NCBI GenBank assembly: GCA_902465435.1
Contig: CABQNH010000057.1
Coordinates: 1-7,082 of the forward strand
Length of the DNA stretch: 7,082 bases
Direction: 5' to 3'
Source of the DNA: an uncultured Eubacteriales bacterium
Lineage (GTDB): Bacteria > Bacillota > Clostridia > Oscillospirales > Oscillospiraceae
Part shown: positions 5,978 to 7,082 of the stretch, in pieces
Numbering within the stretch: position 1 is the stretch's first letter
Layout: every line of letters starts with the position of its first letter
The notes under the pieces: generated by a model
What the model saw: only the letters and a program-made list of their open reading frames with translations
Told to the model about the DNA's origin: nothing
Database searches by the model: none
Made by a program: the position numbers and the translations under genes

Positions 5978-6901
5978 TCACATCACCACGACATACTTCG
6001 CAATGTCCTTTTTCATCTTCTCTGCAGCCTGCAGCGCCAGCGCGGCATAGTCCGCACCGTCGGTTTCCTGCTTGCGCCACGCGCCGAGAATGCTCTGCGA
6101 CGCGCAGACGACCGCACCGTAGCCCAGCCGGTCAAAGGCAAACTGTACGTTTTTGACGGCGATGCCCTGCGTGCCATAGTCGGGAATCAGCAAAAACAGC
6201 CGGTCATAGCTCTGACGCAGGCGCGCGAGGATCTGCGGCTGCGCGGCGCTGACGACCGCGCCGACCTGCGTATAGCCGAAGCGGCCGGCCTTGTCCTCGC
6301 CCCAGCGTCGGGCAAGATCTGCCATGGCCGTATAGATCACGCGGTCGCCGGAGAGCAGGTCCTGCACCTCGCGGCCGGATTTATTCGGCGTCTTGACCAG
6401 CAGAAACAGGCTTTTCCCGCCGCTCTTGCAGTAGGGAAGGAAGGGCGCGGCGGCGTCCGTACCGGCATAGCCGTTGATGGTCACCGCGTCACAGGGGTAG
6501 ATGCTGCTTTGCGTTTCGCCGATGCAAAGGCCGCCGAAGGCCGCTTCTGCGGCAAGGGCTGCAGCGGCGCCGGTTTCCCCAAAGGCACCGTCAAGCAGCA
6601 CATAGTAGCCCTTTTTTCCGGCGTAGCGCAGAAGCTCCTGCAAAACGGCCACGCCGGGCGCGCCCAGAGCGGAAAAGCAGCCGCTCTGCAGCGAAACGGC
6701 GGGCAGGATCGGGGCGAGCGTATCGAGAAGCGTCCGGCAGAAGCGGCTGTAGGCCGCGGCAAGCGCCTGCGGCGTCTGGCCGTGGGCGGAGAACGCTTCC
6801 TCCAAAAGCTGCGGCGGGATCAGCTCCGGCGTTGGTGCAAGCCCCAGCATGGAGGGGTTTTTCATTTTTCGGATTTTTGCCTGCAGCACATCGATCGACA
6901 T
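5978..6901 (-). CDS. Orotidine-5'-phosphate decarboxylase-like protein with a degenerate active site
   Basis: The 307-residue product aligns end to end with the long bacterial (PyrF2) form of OMP decarboxylase, the UMP-forming step of pyrimidine synthesis. Matching blocks are NPSMLGLAPTPELIP (15-29), DAVTINGYAGTDAAAPF (138-154), LFLLVKTPNKSG (165-176), GYTQVGAVV (209-217), FLLIPDYGTQG (236-246) and ASQSILGAW (267-275). Key residues are changed: GLDP is GLAP (Ala22), the first catalytic Lys is Ser70, the D-x-K-x-x-D motif reads DGAFGE (104-109) so Lys becomes Ala106 and the last Asp becomes Glu109, NPY becomes NGY, and the phosphate-binding S-R-G becomes SQS (Gln269). The frame is intact and length normal, so it is not a decayed gene. 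It starts at ATG 6901 with AAAGGAG ten nt upstream and leads the operon. It is unlikely to decarboxylate OMP; it may bind another nucleotide-like ligand or catalyse something different (inference). Confidence 0.88.
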   Translation of the reverse strand: MSIDVLQAKIRKMKNPSMLGLAPTPELIPPQLLEEAFSAHGQTPQALAAAYSRFCRTLLDTLAPILPAVSLQSGCFSALGAPGVAVLQELLRYAGKKGYYVLLDGAFGETGAAAALAAEAAFGGLCIGETQSSIYPCDAVTINGYAGTDAAAPFLPYCKSGGKSLFLLVKTPNKSGREVQDLLSGDRVIYTAMADLARRWGEDKAGRFGYTQVGAVVSAAQPQILARLRQSYDRLFLLIPDYGTQGIAVKNVQFAFDRLGYGAVVCASQSILGAWRKQETDGADYAALALQAAEKMKKDIAKYVVVM

Positions 6902-6911
6902 TCCGCGTCAG

Positions 6912-6918
6912 CTCCTTT
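6912..6918 (-). promoter_or_regulatory. Shine-Dalgarno of the PyrF-like gene
   Basis: AAAGGAG on the minus strand, ten nt before the ATG at 6901, fixes that start. It lies within a very short leader (about 22 nt) downstream of the predicted promoter. Confidence 0.7.
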
Positions 6919-6929
6919 GTATCTTCGTT

Positions 6930-6957
6930 TTTATAAATTTATAGCGTCGGTTGACAA
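6930..6957 (-). promoter_or_regulatory. Predicted sigma-A promoter of the leftward three-gene operon
   Basis: Reading leftward, TTGTCA (6952-6957) is followed after 16 bp by TATAAA (6930-6935), in an AT-rich patch that contrasts with the GC-rich surroundings. Transcription would begin near 6924. A second TATAAA at 6938-6943 is too close to the -35 box to be used with it. Confidence 0.55.
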
Positions 6958-6984
6958 GGGCACACACGGTTTTTCACAGGGCAA

Positions 6985-7030
6985 AACGACGTCTGGCGTC
7001 GTTATCCTCGTGGGCGGGCGCCGGCCCGCC
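6985..7030. repeat. Two adjacent perfect hairpins, possible dispersed repeat or upstream terminator
   Basis: AACGACG/CGTCGTT (6985-6991 with 6997-7003, 5-nt loop) and GGCGGGC/GCCCGCC (7013-7019 with 7024-7030, 4-nt loop) sit nine bp apart. On the minus strand the first hairpin is followed by TTTT, so it might terminate a gene beyond the right edge. The two stems together also look like a REP- or MITE-like palindromic unit. The flanks from 6958 to 7082 hold no convincing gene. Confidence 0.5.
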
Positions 7031-7082
7031 TCAGGCTGTCAATAAAGTCCGTAACCGTCAAAATGAGAAAACATTTTTGGCG

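Noticed and set aside
5978..6901. Annotating this gene simply as pyrF
   Set aside because: The fold-level match is clear, but the catalytic lysines, the acidic residues of the substrate site and the phosphate-binding Arg are absent, so the enzymatic name would be misleading.
6951..6956. TTGACA on the plus strand as a rightward promoter
   Set aside because: No -10-like sequence lies 16-18 bp downstream. The same bases read on the minus strand fit a -35 box for the leftward operon.
5428..7045. Plus-strand open frames (5428-6156 and 5966-7045) antisense to the phosphatase and PyrF-like genes
   Set aside because: They have no convincing SD or family motif, while the opposite strand shows catalytic motifs, operon spacing and SDs.
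1..7082. CRISPR array, tRNA/rRNA gene, insertion sequence or toxin-antitoxin pair
   Set aside because: No regularly spaced direct repeats, cloverleaf, transposase motifs or small paired genes were seen on either strand.

Overview
The window looks like a chromosomal segment from a GC-rich, low-motility-signature Firmicute of the gut Oscillospiraceae/Ruminococcaceae type (Faecalibacterium- or Subdoligranulum-like). The grounds are GGGAGG/AAAGGAG ribosome binding sites, TTGCAA/TATAAT sigma-A promoters, a secreted endonuclease carrying InlB-type and Cys-pair modules, QueT and Gx transporters in tandem, and a YczE-type membrane protein. This taxonomic placement is inference; no rRNA or marker gene is present.

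Layout. (1) Bases 1-2125, minus strand: the first 708 residues of a large secreted endonuclease I protein that runs off the left edge. (2) Bases 2126-2446: a divergent intergenic region with two back-to-back sigma-A promoters, both TTGCAA-17 bp-TATAAT. The rightward one leads into a structured leader of about 120 nt that is a good candidate for a preQ1 riboswitch. (3) Bases 2447-4091, plus strand: an apparent operon of queT (queuosine precursor uptake, broken in this sequence by one extra G in a run of seven), a Gx-family small membrane transporter, and a lipoprotein of unknown function. (4) Bases 4131-4180: a strong, probably bidirectional terminator between convergent operons. (5) Bases 4207-6901, minus strand: a tight three-gene operon transcribed leftward from a promoter at 6930-6957. 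It encodes an orotidine-5'-phosphate-decarboxylase-fold protein that has lost nearly all its catalytic and phosphate-binding residues, then a histidine phosphatase fused to a GNAT acetyltransferase, then a YczE/DUF6198 membrane protein. (6) Bases 6958-7082: no convincing gene; two adjacent perfect hairpins that may belong to a dispersed repeat or an upstream terminator.

How the genes may work together. The rightward operon reads as preQ1-controlled acquisition of a queuosine precursor, with a second ECF-S-like transporter and a lipoprotein in the same transcript. The frameshift in queT is the main uncertainty: sequencing error, pseudogene, or homopolymer-based on/off switching. The leftward operon is the most unusual part. 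Its first gene is a full-length, intact OMP-decarboxylase homologue whose active site is dismantled, suggesting a repurposed binding protein or a new reaction. It is translationally coupled to an uncommon phosphatase-acetyltransferase fusion and followed by an integral membrane protein. Its function is unknown.
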